A stretch of DNA of 64,000 nt from an uncultured Neomegalonema sp. (GCA_937928005.1 CALFVD010000013.1:45665-109664); one strand, 5' to 3'; counted from the first letter of the stretch, positions 43,587-52,962 are shown. The notes: generated by a model not told the origin, from the letters alone. Made by a program: numbers and translations.

Positions 43587-44357
43587 ATGATGGACAGCGT
43601 TCTGGAGTACGAGATTGTCGAAAAAATCACTGCAAAAAATGCAACCACATTCCGCGCCAATATCGACGTACAATTACTCCAGCGCCTCTCACAGAGCTTC
43701 GATGCCGGTGCGGCGTCCTTCTGGTTTCGATTCTTCGGTGAGGTCAATTTTCATGCGCAACGATTCGACGGCCTGACCGATGTGACATTTCACATCGCGC
43801 TGACGGATGAAGCGCGGGAGCAACGATCACTTGCCGCCCCGGTCATCACCCGGTTGAGTAAGCGCGAGGCATGGGGTGATCATGTGCCACTGCTCGATTC
43901 CCCCAATGTCGATGCCATCTACATCACATCCGAGAATTTGAAGGCCGATGAGGTGCCCCGTATCCCGACCAAACCCGAAGCCGAACGATTGGCGGCAATC
44001 CGCGCCGCATTCGCTGATATGCTGGATGCGGATAATCTCGACGAGGGTATGCAGGCCGATCTGGCAACCCGGATCGTGTCGGACTTGCTGATCGGTGAAT
44101 TCGATTCCGATGCGCGCGGGGCGATGGCAACGGTCGTGGGTGTGTGGGTGGGGGATAGGGTGTCCGAGCTTACCGGACTAAAATGGCATTGCATTGATGA
44201 GGCGGAAACCGTCTCCTATTGCATCCATGATCCGGTCAGGAAAGTTTCGTGCTTCCCCTTCGATGCGATGAACAAGCGCCTGAATGCGCGCGAAGCATTT
44301 CAACCGCACCTGCTCGCCGAAACTTTTGCTAAGGCTTTGAAGTCGATGCCAAATTGA
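43587..44357 (+). CDS. DUF3806-like protein, divergent from the dynamin cluster
   Basis: A 256-aa soluble protein. The C-terminal half (AMATVVGVWVGDRVSEL, LKWHCIDEAETVSYCIHDP, SCFPFDAMNKRLN) has the pattern of the DUF3806 family, whose function is unknown. The N-terminal half (NFHAQRFDGLTDVTFHIALTDE) is unrelated to anything I know. The start is ATG 43587, with a second Met directly after. Its position suggests it belongs to the dynamin system. Confidence 0.55.
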   Translation: MMDSVLEYEIVEKITAKNATTFRANIDVQLLQRLSQSFDAGAASFWFRFFGEVNFHAQRFDGLTDVTFHIALTDEAREQRSLAAPVITRLSKREAWGDHVPLLDSPNVDAIYITSENLKADEVPRIPTKPEAERLAAIRAAFADMLDADNLDEGMQADLATRIVSDLLIGEFDSDARGAMATVVGVWVGDRVSELTGLKWHCIDEAETVSYCIHDPVRKVSCFPFDAMNKRLNAREAFQPHLLAETFAKALKSMPN

Positions 44358-44514
44358 AGCGGGTAGGGCGATGCTTCATGGTTGCTATTCGCCATTGGAT
44401 GAGATCGCACCGCCGTCGAATTTTGAGCTTGCCCCCAAACCCCTGATCAGGTCCAAATTGAGGGAGGTAACGTCGTGTACTGTGCTCCGGGCCTATGCGA
44501 CGGTCTCAGAGTCA

Positions 44515-44646
44515 GAGGCAGAGGCAAGCACGGCATCGGGCTGGTATCTGCAGTTCTATAATGGCCGCAGACCGCATTCATCACTTGAAGAGTAGCCCGA
44601 TCAGGCATACCTCAAAACGCAGCAGCCAATCCCGGCAGCGGCATAA
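44515..44646 (+). pseudogene. C-terminal remnant of an IS3-family transposase
   Basis: The translation WYLQFYNGRRPHSSLEE followed by a stop and PDQAYLKTQQPIPAAA is the C-terminal end of IS3-family OrfB (YNxxRPHSSLxxxTPDQAY). Only about 40 codons remain and an in-frame TAG breaks them. This is transposase debris at the edge of the dynamin cluster. Confidence 0.75.
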
Positions 44647-44652
44647 ACAGAG

Positions 44653-44689
44653 TGTCAGGAAATGCGCTCTCTAAGCGCAATTCCTGACA
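44653..44689. repeat. 37-bp near-perfect palindrome
   Basis: TGTCAGGAA-a-TGCGCT-ctcta-AGCGCA-a-TTCCTGACA. Nine plus six paired bases surround a 5-base loop. It begins 6 bp after the transposase remnant and has TG...CA ends, so it may be an IS end or MITE; without a T-run it is not a typical terminator. Confidence 0.6.
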
Positions 44690-44720
44690 TAACGTGATCG
44701 CGTATTGCTCTAAAGCCGCT

Positions 44721-45347
44721 TTACCCGCCCGTGCGGCGTACATCTTCTTCGGGATAGCCGAGCCAGTCTGACCCTTCATATCCGCTGTGGCATTCGTTGC
44801 ATGCTTTGAAGACGTTCACGGCGAGTGGTTTGCCGTTTGGTTGAACGGCCATGTAGTACCAGTCGTTCGTCTTGGGCGAGGTGCCCGCTGCAACCTTCTG
44901 CATAAAGTAGAGGGGGCCGTGCTTGGTTTTACCATTGTCACCAACGCTAAAGCTTTCCTTGGCGATCACGGTGCCCACTGGCATTTTCGCGCCTTCATCC
45001 TTGAACTTCAAGTATTCAGCCGCCCCTACCGAATTGACATAAGTGAAGAGGAAGCGGTCGCCATGGGCGCCCGGATTGGCGGGTAAGGTGCTGGCGGGGG
45101 TCCAGGTGCGGAATTTTTCGACGAATTCCAGCGGCACCCAGCGTTTTGGCCCGGTCAGATAGCCTGTACCCATATCATCGGCGATACACAGATAAACTTC
45201 ATGCGCGTCGGCATTGGTCATCGCATCGCGCGGAACGGTCAGATTACAGTTCGCGTCCACATGGCCACTGCCTGCTGCATTGAGTATTCCGGCGGTGCCG
45301 AGGATACCGCCGATAGCGGCCAATCCGATCAAGAATGTGCGTTTCAA
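44721..45347 (-). CDS. Cytochrome P460-like exported heme protein
   Basis: A 208-aa periplasmic protein with a signal peptide (FLIGLAAIGGILGTAGILNAA). GDRFLFTYVNSVGAAEYLKF, GTVIAKESFSV and YFMQKVAAGTSPKTNDWYYM fit the cytochrome P460 / cytochrome c' beta family. The heme-binding motif CNECHSGYEGSDWLGYP is near the C-terminus. Such proteins bind NO or oxidise hydroxylamine, but the role here is unknown. It stands alone. Confidence 0.78.
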   Translation of the reverse strand: MKRTFLIGLAAIGGILGTAGILNAAGSGHVDANCNLTVPRDAMTNADAHEVYLCIADDMGTGYLTGPKRWVPLEFVEKFRTWTPASTLPANPGAHGDRFLFTYVNSVGAAEYLKFKDEGAKMPVGTVIAKESFSVGDNGKTKHGPLYFMQKVAAGTSPKTNDWYYMAVQPNGKPLAVNVFKACNECHSGYEGSDWLGYPEEDVRRTGG

Positions 45348-45533
45348 CTTCTTACTCCCCTAATTGGTTGTGTGAGACGCACCGTATACGGCATGGGAGG
45401 CGGATAAAGACAAGATGTCGCACTTTCTTGTGAAGACGATGTATCTTTGTCGATGTGGCGTATCTGCAAGTTCACTGGACGGCACCGTCAAAATGCCTTT
45501 TATGACGCTCCAGACACGTATGAAGGATCGAAG

Positions 45534-47270
45534 ATGGATATCTTTGCCGAATTTCGGGACACAGTGCTGGCGGCGCTGGACACGATGGACCTGCCCGATG
45601 GGTTGAAGACTGCTGGTGTTAGCGCCGAGCCGCCCCGCGATGCTTCCCATGGCGATGTCGCCTCGAATGTTGCGATGGTTATTGCGAAACAGGCGGGGGT
45701 GAAACCGCGTGATCTCGCCGAAGGGTTGGCCGCAAAGCTATCGGATGATCCCCGGATTGAGGCCGTCGAAGTGGCCGGGCCGGGCTTTCTCAATATGCGC
45801 TTGTCGCGTGAATTCTGGCAATCACGGGTCGCCGAAGCCCTGCGCGCGGGCGATGCCTATGGGCGCTCTGATATGGGCGCTGGCAAGACGATGAATGTCG
45901 AATATGTCTCGGCCAATCCGACCGGCCCCTTGCATGTGGGCCATACGCGCGGCGCGGTCTTTGGCGATGCGCTGGCCTCCTTGCTTGAATTTGCGGGTTA
46001 TACGGTCACGCGCGAATACTACATCAATGATGGCGGTTCTCAGGTGGATACCCTCGCCCGTTCCGCCTTCGCCCGCTATCAGCAGGCCCATGGACAGGAC
46101 GTTGAGATCGCTGAGGGTCTCTATCCCGGCGATTACATGCGCCCCATCGGCGAAAAGATGAAGGCCGAATTCGGGGATCGCTTCCTCGACATGCCCGAGG
46201 AACAGTGGCTCCCAGAAGTCCGTCCTTTCGCCACCGATGCGATGATGGACCTGATCCGCGCCGATCTGGCCAGTCTCGGTGTCGTCATGGACGTCTTTTT
46301 CTCGGAAAAATCGCTCTATGGCACGGGTTTGATCGAAAAAGCTATCGGCGAGCTTGATGCCAAGGGTTTGATCTACACCGGCGTACTGGAGCCGCCCAAA
46401 GGCAAGAAGCCCGATGATTGGGAGCCGCGCGAGCAGACCTTGTTCAAATCGACCGAATACGGCGATGATGTTGACCGGCCCATTAAGAAGTCGAACGGCG
46501 ATTGGACCTATTTTGCCCCCGACATCGCCTATCACTACGACAAGCTGCAACGCGCCGACGAACTCATCAACGTCTTCGGTGCGGATCACAGCGGTTATAT
46601 CAAGCGTATGAAGGCGGCGTGCATGGCGCTAGGCGACGGCACCGACCGCCTCGACATCAAGATCACCCAGCTCGTGCGCCTGATGAAGGGCGGCGAGGAA
46701 TTGAAGATGTCCAAACGTTCGGGCACCTTCGTCACCCTTGCCGAACTGATCGAGGAGGTCGGCTCCGATGTTGTCCGCTTCGTTATGCTCACCCGCAAGA
46801 ACGACGCATCCTTCGATTTCGACTTCGACAAGGCGCTTGAGCAGTCGAAGGATAACCCCGTCTTCTACGTGCAATACGCCCATGCGCGGGTTTGCTCATT
46901 GCTGCGCCGGGCGCGCGATGAGGCGGGGTTGACGGTGCCTGATGATGCCACGCTGGCCGATGCTGATTTGTCGCGCCTAACCCATGAGGCCGATCTGGCG
47001 CTGATTACAAAGCTCGTCGAATGGCCGCGTCAGATGCGTCTGGCGGCGGAATCGCATGAGCCGCATCGTGTTGCTTTCTACCTCTACGACCTTGCTAGTA
47101 CGTTCCATTCATTATGGAATCGCGGGAATGCCGACTTATCGCTGCGCTTTGTTAAGGACGATGACGAGGCCGAAACGCTGGCCCGTCTGGCCCTCGCGCG
47201 GGCCTGTGCATTAACTATTTCTAACGGTCTGCGAATCTTGGGCGTGACGCCGATGCAGGAAATGCGTTAA
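45534..47270 (+). CDS. argS: Arginyl-tRNA synthetase
   Basis: A 578-aa class I synthetase. [20 protein letters not shown] carries the HIGH motif (HVGH), and [14 protein letters not shown] the KMSKS-type motif. The N-terminal additional domain ([19 protein letters not shown]) and C-terminal DALR anticodon domain ([12 protein letters not shown]) are both present. The start is set at ATG 45534 with AAGGATCG upstream. It begins the conserved argS-SPOR-nagZ-scpA-scpB string. Confidence 0.97.
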   Translation: MDIFAEFRDTVLAALDTMDLPDGLKTAGVSAEPPRDASHGDVASNVAMVIAKQAGVKPRDLAEGLAAKLSDDPRIEAVEVAGPGFLNMRLSREFWQSRVAEALRAGDAYGRSDMGAGKTMNVEYVSANPTGPLHVGHTRGAVFGDALASLLEFAGYTVTREYYINDGGSQVDTLARSAFARYQQAHGQDVEIAEGLYPGDYMRPIGEKMKAEFGDRFLDMPEEQWLPEVRPFATDAMMDLIRADLASLGVVMDVFFSEKSLYGTGLIEKAIGELDAKGLIYTGVLEPPKGKKPDDWEPREQTLFKSTEYGDDVDRPIKKSNGDWTYFAPDIAYHYDKLQRADELINVFGADHSGYIKRMKAACMALGDGTDRLDIKITQLVRLMKGGEELKMSKRSGTFVTLAELIEEVGSDVVRFVMLTRKNDASFDFDFDKALEQSKDNPVFYVQYAHARVCSLLRRARDEAGLTVPDDATLADADLSRLTHEADLALITKLVEWPRQMRLAAESHEPHRVAFYLYDLASTFHSLWNRGNADLSLRFVKDDDEAETLARLALARACALTISNGLRILGVTPMQEMR

Positions 47271-47273
47271 GGT

Positions 47274-47294
47274 TGACAAAATAATGCTTTGTCA
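47274..47294. promoter_or_regulatory. Short inverted repeat after argS
   Basis: TGACAAA-ataatgc-TTTGTCA, a perfect 7-bp arm repeat, starts 4 bp after the argS stop and overlaps a TTGACA. It could be an operator or weak hairpin for the SPOR gene; there is no T-run. Confidence 0.3.
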
Positions 47295-47358
47295 GAAAAG
47301 CGCGTCGAATCGGGCGGGTCGGCGTGCGGTGTACAGATAATAACCGCCGGGCAGGACC

Positions 47359-48603
47359 ATGAATACAGATCGAGACAGCTACGACGACATCGAAGATGAC
47401 CGGGGTGCCGTGGCCACCAGCGGCAGTGGCGGGGCCATTCTTGGCGTGCTGATGACGCTGGTGATTGGGTGCGGTCTTGTCTTCGCAGCGTATAAACTGG
47501 GCCAACGCACCAGCGTTGATGACCCCCCCCTCCTGCGCGCTGATGCACAGGAAGCGAAGATGGTGCCCCTCGACGAGGGCGGCACCCCCATCGCCAATCA
47601 GGATAATGACGCTTATGCGATGGTTGATCAGGCACGCCGTGACCGCGTGCCTTCCGGTGAAGTGGATGGCGTACTCGTCACCGACCAACTGCCTGCGCGG
47701 GAACTGGACCCCGCCAGCACATTGGCCGTGACGGCGGCGCAGCAGGACGCTTTACGCATCGACGAATTGCAGCCCGCGCCCTCCCTCAGCGGTCAACCAT
47801 CGCTCACCGATAATGCCGCCCCCGACCGAACCGCTGAATTGCAGCTTTCGGGCGGTGCGGGTGTTACGCAGGCGACGGAAGATGCCGTACTGCGCGCGAA
47901 TACCATCGACCCGAACGCTGCTACTACTGGAAATGCAAGTGTTTCAGCGGGCGGCACGCCGCAAGTTGCTGGGCTGAATGTACCATCGGCGACGGGTCTG
48001 CCTTCCACGACTGGTCTGTCTGGTAATGCGAACGCACCGACGACTGGCCTGCAACTGCCAAATGTCAGTGTTCCGCCGCTTGTCCGCGCTCCCGATACGG
48101 CGATTGTGGTTGCTCCGGCTATCACACCCGGCCCGCTTACCGAGGATAGTTTTGGTGATGGCATCGTTGCGCCTATGCCGCGTATCAAGCCCGACCTTGG
48201 CCCGTCGATTACATCCGCAGGGCGTAGCGCGTTGACGCAGCCGCGCACGGGTCCCCTTGCTCCGGCGGCGGCGGTGGCAACCACGATTATTCCATCACAG
48301 CCTGCTGGAGCCGGGCTTGTCGCGCCCGCTGGCTTGCCTCCGCAGCCCAGAGGCGATGCACAGGTACAGCTTGGCGCAATGCCTTCACCCGATCAGGTGC
48401 GTGGCCGTTGGCGTGAATTGCAATCACAGCATTCCGATCTGTTGGGCCGCCTTGGGCTTCAGGTGCTACCCGTGCGTACGGCACAGGGGGCGGAGCTTCA
48501 TCGCCTGCGCGTCGGACCTTTGCCGACCACTCAATCGGCGGCGCAGCTTTGTGCCCAGCTTCGCGGACGAGGCGTCGATTGCTTCGTGCCCACGCGGCGC
48601 TGA
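47359..48603 (+). CDS. SPOR-domain septal protein
   Basis: A 414-aa single-pass protein with a TM helix at ~30-50 (AILGVLMTLVIGCGLVFAAY). A long Pro/Ala/Thr-rich linker follows (residues ~100-330). The C-terminal SPOR domain includes QVRGRWRELQSQHSDLLGRLG and LHRLRVGPLPTTQSAAQLCAQLRGRGVDCFV. SPOR domains bind denuded glycan at the division septum. It lies between argS and nagZ as in many alphaproteobacteria. Confidence 0.85.
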   Translation: MNTDRDSYDDIEDDRGAVATSGSGGAILGVLMTLVIGCGLVFAAYKLGQRTSVDDPPLLRADAQEAKMVPLDEGGTPIANQDNDAYAMVDQARRDRVPSGEVDGVLVTDQLPARELDPASTLAVTAAQQDALRIDELQPAPSLSGQPSLTDNAAPDRTAELQLSGGAGVTQATEDAVLRANTIDPNAATTGNASVSAGGTPQVAGLNVPSATGLPSTTGLSGNANAPTTGLQLPNVSVPPLVRAPDTAIVVAPAITPGPLTEDSFGDGIVAPMPRIKPDLGPSITSAGRSALTQPRTGPLAPAAAVATTIIPSQPAGAGLVAPAGLPPQPRGDAQVQLGAMPSPDQVRGRWRELQSQHSDLLGRLGLQVLPVRTAQGAELHRLRVGPLPTTQSAAQLCAQLRGRGVDCFVPTRR

Positions 48604-48613
48604 CGTAGCGCCC

Positions 48614-49624
48614 GTGACCGCCGCCGCGATCTTCGGATGCGCCGGTCCCGTTCTGTCCGGGGCTGAGCGCTCGTTCTTCCGCGAGGTGGACCCGTGGGGA
48701 TTCATCCTATTCGCGCGCAATATAGACACGCCCGATCAAGTACGCGCCCTCACCGCCGCCCTGCGCGAAGCGGTCGGGCGCGACGCTCCCATCCTTATCG
48801 ATCAGGAAGGCGGACGGGTTGCGCGCCTGCGCCCGCCCCATTGGCGCGGTTGGGGGCCAGCCCTCGACACCGCCGAAGCCGCCACCCTGACCGAAGACGA
48901 ACGCTGCGAGGCTCTGCGCCTGCGCTATGCTCTCATCGGGGCTGAACTTGCGGATGTTGGTATTGATGTAAACTGCGCCCCGCTCCTCGATATCCGCGCG
49001 CCGGGTGCCCATGATATCATTGGCGACCGTGCGCTTGGAACTGATGCAGATGCCGTCATCCGGCGGGGCAGGGCGGTCCATGACGGCCTGCTTGATGCGG
49101 GTGTCTTGCCCGTTATCAAGCATGTCCCCGGCCACGGACGCGCGGGCGCAGACAGCCATCTCGACCTCCCCGTGGTCGATACGCCCCTCGCCGAACTGAT
49201 CGAGACAGATTTCCGCCCCTTCGCCGCCCTCGCTGATGCCCCGCTCGCCATGACAGCCCATATCGTCTACCCGGCGCTAGACCTCGATGCCTGCGCGACC
49301 CTGTCGCCCATCGTGATCAGTTATATCCGCCAGACGCTCGGCCTAACCGGTCTGCTGATGAGCGATGATCTATCGATGCACGCCCTTACCGGCGATTTCG
49401 GCGAGCGTACGACCCGCACCCTCGATGCCGGATGTGATCTCGTCCTCCATTGCAATGGCGATATGGACGAGATGCAATCCATCGCCGACGCCCTGCGTCC
49501 CCTGACCACCGCCGCCGAGAAGCGCGCCGCTATTGCCCTCGCATTGCGCAAAGGCAATGCGGATATTCCTGCTTCTGAGGCTCGCTACGCCGCCCTCGCC
49601 GATAAGGGTGGCATCCATGCCTGA
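48614..49624 (+). CDS. nagZ: Beta-N-acetylhexosaminidase NagZ
   Basis: A 336-aa cytosolic family 3 glycosidase that removes GlcNAc from recycled muropeptides. WGFILFARNIDTPDQV, LIDQEGGRVARLRPP and KHVPGHGRAGADSHLDLPVV (catalytic Asp/His loop) are clear, with LLMSDDLSMHAL holding the nucleophile Asp. The ORF in the track runs on from 48257 inside the SPOR gene; I choose GTG 48614, 10 bp after that gene's stop. It overlaps scpA by 8 bp. Confidence 0.93.
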   Translation: MTAAAIFGCAGPVLSGAERSFFREVDPWGFILFARNIDTPDQVRALTAALREAVGRDAPILIDQEGGRVARLRPPHWRGWGPALDTAEAATLTEDERCEALRLRYALIGAELADVGIDVNCAPLLDIRAPGAHDIIGDRALGTDADAVIRRGRAVHDGLLDAGVLPVIKHVPGHGRAGADSHLDLPVVDTPLAELIETDFRPFAALADAPLAMTAHIVYPALDLDACATLSPIVISYIRQTLGLTGLLMSDDLSMHALTGDFGERTTRTLDAGCDLVLHCNGDMDEMQSIADALRPLTTAAEKRAAIALALRKGNADIPASEARYAALADKGGIHA

Positions 49625-50378
49625 TGCCCCTGAGGCCGAAATCGCGGAAGGCTCACTCCTCCTCGATATCGACGGCTTCGAGGGACCGCTCGACCTGCTC
49701 CTCACGCTTGCACGCCAGCAGAAGGTTGATCTGCGCCACGTTTCGATCCTGCAACTTGCCGAAAGCTATCTCGCCTTCATTGATGCCGCCCGCGACCTGC
49801 GCCTTGAGATTGCCGCCGATTATCTTGTCACCGCCGCATGGCTCGCCTACCTCAAGTCGCGCCTGTTGCTGCCGCCTGACCCCGCCGATGAAGACGCGCC
49901 CGACGCTGATGAGATGGCTCGCCGCCTCGCGTTTCAGCTTCAGCGGTTGGAAGCAATGCGCGCCGCCGCCGCTCGTCTCATGGCGCGTGATCGGCTAGGC
50001 CAAGACATCTTCGCGCGTGGGGCACCGGACCCCATGACGATTGACCGCCAGACCGAATGGCGTGCGACCCTCCTTGACCTGTTGCAGGGCTACGCTCGCT
50101 GCAAAACCAAGGCGGCTTATACCCCGCTCCATGTCGAACGCCCGAAGATCTACGCGATGGAAGACGCCCTGCGCCGCCTCGGTGTCACCCTCGGCACGGC
50201 CCTCGACTGGACGACGCTTGAAGCCTTCCTGCCCGACGATTGGCGCGAGCCGCGTCTCATGCGCTCCGCCATGGCCAGTACCTTCGCTGCGACCCTCGAA
50301 TTGGCCCGCGACGGTGTTGTCGCCCTTCGCCAGACCGAGGCGTTTGGTCCCATCGAACTGCGCAAGACCGCCCCATGA
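49617..50378 (+). CDS. scpA: Segregation and condensation protein ScpA
   Basis: A 253-aa kleisin that links SMC heads. The N-terminal signature LDIDGFEGPLDLLLTLARQQKVDLRHVSILQLAESYLAF and YLVTAAWLAYLKSRLLLP are typical. The start is ATG 49617, overlapping the nagZ end; the track's earlier start is in the nagZ frame. ScpA stop and ScpB start overlap as ATGA. Confidence 0.95.
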   Translation: MPDAPEAEIAEGSLLLDIDGFEGPLDLLLTLARQQKVDLRHVSILQLAESYLAFIDAARDLRLEIAADYLVTAAWLAYLKSRLLLPPDPADEDAPDADEMARRLAFQLQRLEAMRAAAARLMARDRLGQDIFARGAPDPMTIDRQTEWRATLLDLLQGYARCKTKAAYTPLHVERPKIYAMEDALRRLGVTLGTALDWTTLEAFLPDDWREPRLMRSAMASTFAATLELARDGVVALRQTEAFGPIELRKTAP

Positions 50379-51022
50379 GCGCCGAAGAAACCCTCCAATT
50401 CGCTCCCCCATCGCTCGATGAGCAAGAACGGATGGTCGAGGCAATGTTATTCTCTTCCGTTGAGCCGTTATCAGCCGAAGCGATGGAACGGCGAATGCCG
50501 CGTGGTGCAAACGCCGCCGAGGCGCTACGCCGTCTGGAGGCGCATTATCAGGGGCGGGGCGTCACCCTCATTCGCGTTGCTGGAAAATGGGCGTTCCGCA
50601 CCGCCTCAGACCTCAGCTTCCTATTGCGCAGCGAGGAAACAGCGACGAAAAAGCTGTCCCGCGCGGCTATCGAGACGCTCTCGATCATCGCCTATCACCA
50701 ACCTGCCACCCGCGCCGAGATCGAGGAAGTACGCGGCGTCGCCGTCTCGCGCGGCACGCTCGACCTGTTGCTCGACATGGAATGGATCAGACTGGGCCGA
50801 CGCCGCGAATCGCCCGGTCGCCCCGTCACCTTCGTCACGACCGATGCCTTTCTCGACCATTTCGGGTTGGAAAGCGTGCGCGACCTGCCGGGCATCGAAG
50901 AACTGAAAGCCGCCGGTCTTCTTGATGCCCAACCCAAAGGCGGTTTCGCCGTCCGGGAGGCTCCCGAAGATGACGAAGACGACGATGATGCGCCAGACGT
51001 AGATCAGGCCGATCTGTTCTGA
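50375..51022 (+). CDS. scpB: Segregation and condensation protein ScpB
   Basis: A 215-aa winged-helix partner of ScpA in the SMC complex. MVEAMLFSSVEPLSAEAMERRMP, KWAFRTASDL and LSRAAIETLSIIAYHQPATRAEIEEVRGV are family marks. The C-terminus is acidic (EDDEDDDDAPDVD). ATG 50375 overlaps the scpA stop. Confidence 0.95.
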   Translation: MSAEETLQFAPPSLDEQERMVEAMLFSSVEPLSAEAMERRMPRGANAAEALRRLEAHYQGRGVTLIRVAGKWAFRTASDLSFLLRSEETATKKLSRAAIETLSIIAYHQPATRAEIEEVRGVAVSRGTLDLLLDMEWIRLGRRRESPGRPVTFVTTDAFLDHFGLESVRDLPGIEELKAAGLLDAQPKGGFAVREAPEDDEDDDDAPDVDQADLF

Positions 51023-51036
51023 GAAAGAAGAAATGC

Positions 51037-51058
51037 ATCCCCGGATTTGATCTGGGAT
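51037..51058. repeat. Short dyad repeat after scpB
   Basis: ATCCC...GGGAT around the core CCGGATTTGATCTGGG. The same 16-bp core with CC/C changes occurs at 60157-60172. This dyad is widely repeated in alphaproteobacterial genomes and here may stop transcription between the convergent scpB and dCTP deaminase genes. Confidence 0.5.
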
Positions 51059-51080
51059 CTCAATGTGCGATGCGCAGGTA

Positions 51081-52196
51081 TCAGGCGCTGAAATGCTTCG
51101 ACAGCTTCAGCCCTTGCCCTTGATAATTCGATTTCACCGGCCCCCCACCATATAGGATATCCGGCTCCGCCTGCATCGGTTCATACAACAACCGTCCCAC
51201 AACCTGTCCATGTTCCAGCACGAAAGGCGTCTCGTAACATCTCACTTCAAGCACCCCGCGCGCCCCGCTGCCCCCCACCGCCGCATGGCCGAAACCGGGA
51301 TCGAAGAAGCCTGCGTAATGCACGCGAAATTCCCCGACGAGCGCCGAATACGGCACCATCTCGGCGGCGGCACAGGGCGGCACATGCACCGCTTCACGCG
51401 ACGCAAGGATGTAGAATGCCCCCGGATCAAGGATCAGGCGGCCCTTCTTATCGGTATAAAGCGTGTCCCAGAACTCGCCCGGATCATACGCCCCGATCCG
51501 TTCCAGATCGATCAACGCCGAGTGCCGTTTTGCCCGATATCCCACTGGCCCGCCTTCATGGCCCAGCAGGTCAACGCTAAAACTAACCCCACTTTCGGCG
51601 GGATCACGGCCCATCGACAGCGGTGCGCCATCGAGCTGCACGAGGCTATGTTCAGCATGAAGCGCCGCCAGATCACTGGCGTTATAAGCGGCATCGCCCG
51701 CCCGGAACCGGATTTGGTTTAACCGCACCCCCGTACGCGCCAACACGCTGAAAGTACGCGGCGAAATCTCGGCATAGAGTGGCCCAGTATACCCCGCATC
51801 GAGCCGGTCAAACTCCGTCGCCCCATCCCCGATCAGCCGTGTGAACAGGTCGAGTCGCCCGGTCGAACTTTTAGCATTTGCAGCGGCGCTGATATCGGCG
51901 GGTAGGGCAAGCCGTTCCTGCAATGGAACGAGATAAACGCACCCGGTTTCCAATACCGCCCCGGCGGTCAGATCGATCTCATGCATCGAAAAATCAGCGA
52001 GGCGATCAACGACCCGATTCCCACCACCGGGTAGAAAGCTGGCCCGGATGCGATAGGCGACCGTGCCAAGGCGTAGGTCGAGGCTGGCGGGTTGAATCTG
52101 ACCGTCCGCAAAGGGTGTATCGGCGGTAATCGCGCCGATTTCGGTCAGGGACCGGATTGCTTGGGATGGAAGAACACCGAAACCGCCGTCCTGCAT
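51081..52196 (-). CDS. dcd: 2'-deoxycytidine 5'-triphosphate deaminase (long form)
   Basis: A 371-aa protein, about twice the length of E. coli Dcd. Two dUTPase-like halves are visible: first half IQPASLDLRLGTVAYRI, ANAKSSTGRLDLFTRLI; second half MVPYSALVGEFRVHYAGFFDPGFG, EVRCYETPFVLEHGQVVGRLLYE. It deaminates dCTP to dUTP for thymidylate synthesis. This duplicated form is normal in alphaproteobacteria. It is convergent with scpB and divergent from nothing nearby except the tRNA. Confidence 0.88.
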   Translation of the reverse strand: MQDGGFGVLPSQAIRSLTEIGAITADTPFADGQIQPASLDLRLGTVAYRIRASFLPGGGNRVVDRLADFSMHEIDLTAGAVLETGCVYLVPLQERLALPADISAAANAKSSTGRLDLFTRLIGDGATEFDRLDAGYTGPLYAEISPRTFSVLARTGVRLNQIRFRAGDAAYNASDLAALHAEHSLVQLDGAPLSMGRDPAESGVSFSVDLLGHEGGPVGYRAKRHSALIDLERIGAYDPGEFWDTLYTDKKGRLILDPGAFYILASREAVHVPPCAAAEMVPYSALVGEFRVHYAGFFDPGFGHAAVGGSGARGVLEVRCYETPFVLEHGQVVGRLLYEPMQAEPDILYGGGPVKSNYQGQGLKLSKHFSA

Positions 52197-52323
52197 CTCA
52201 AAACCCAGTTACTAGAGCATTTTCCAGCCAAGCCGGAACGATTTGGCGTCGCGGAAATGCGACAGAATAAAACTAGAGGCTTTGGAACGATCAATGACCG
52301 TGAAAAAGACTCTAGGTGGGAAA

Positions 52324-52400
52324 TGGTCGGGCTAGCAGGATTTGAACCTACGACCTTTCGTCCCCCAGACGAACGCGCTACCAAGCTGCGCTATAGCCCG
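52324..52400 (-). tRNA. tRNA-Pro (anticodon GGG)
   Basis: On the minus strand: CGGGCTATAGCGCAGCTTGG start, anticodon stem-loop TTCGT-CTGGGGG-ACGAA giving GGG, T-arm GGTTCAAATCC, acceptor AGCCCGA with encoded CCA. It reads CCC codons. Confidence 0.95.
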
Positions 52401-52445
52401 AATAAAGGTGTCTTAGCGCCCTGCGCTGCGGAGCGCAATGGCCGA

Positions 52446-52898
52446 TCACGCCGCTGCGCGACCATTTGCGATGAGGTTTTCGCGCAACGTTACCAGCGCG
52501 TCGAGCGCCTTGCGTAGAGCCTTCCGCTCGGCGGCAGACATAGGCAAAGCGCCATCCGCCCGCGCTGTCGCCACGGCAACCGCCTCGATTGGAACATCTT
52601 GCTGTACAATCGACGTCGCAACCGGCACACCATCTGAACGATCGGCAATAGCGCGAACGCCTTGTTCTTTCAGAGCTTTTTGGACACCCTTGATTGAAAA
52701 CCCATCGACATGAAGCATCTCGCGAACGCCGCGAAGCAGTGAGATATCCTCCGGTCGATAATACCGGCGTCCGCCACCGCGCTTCATCGGTTTGACCTGA
52801 GGAAACTTCGTTTCCCAGAACCGCAGCACATGGGCGGGTACATCCAGTTCCTTCGACACTTCGCTGATCGTGCGAAACGCTTTCTCGGATTTCGTCAT
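52446..52898 (-). CDS. MerR-family transcriptional regulator
   Basis: A 150-aa protein with an N-terminal MerR winged helix ([44 protein letters not shown]) and a C-terminal helix. No metal-binding cysteines are present. It lies downstream of ihfA, its standard neighbour in alphaproteobacteria. The target is unknown. Confidence 0.88.
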   Translation of the reverse strand: MTKSEKAFRTISEVSKELDVPAHVLRFWETKFPQVKPMKRGGGRRYYRPEDISLLRGVREMLHVDGFSIKGVQKALKEQGVRAIADRSDGVPVATSIVQQDVPIEAVAVATARADGALPMSAAERKALRKALDALVTLRENLIANGRAAA

Positions 52899-52962
52899 TC
52901 AGTCGCTCCAGCCACCCGTTGCCCCGTTTCCAATCCCAGCCCGGCCCCCCGACCGGACACGC

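Noticed and set aside
45822-46589. 255-aa minus-strand ORF in argS
   Set aside because: Antisense shadow of a fully conserved synthetase.
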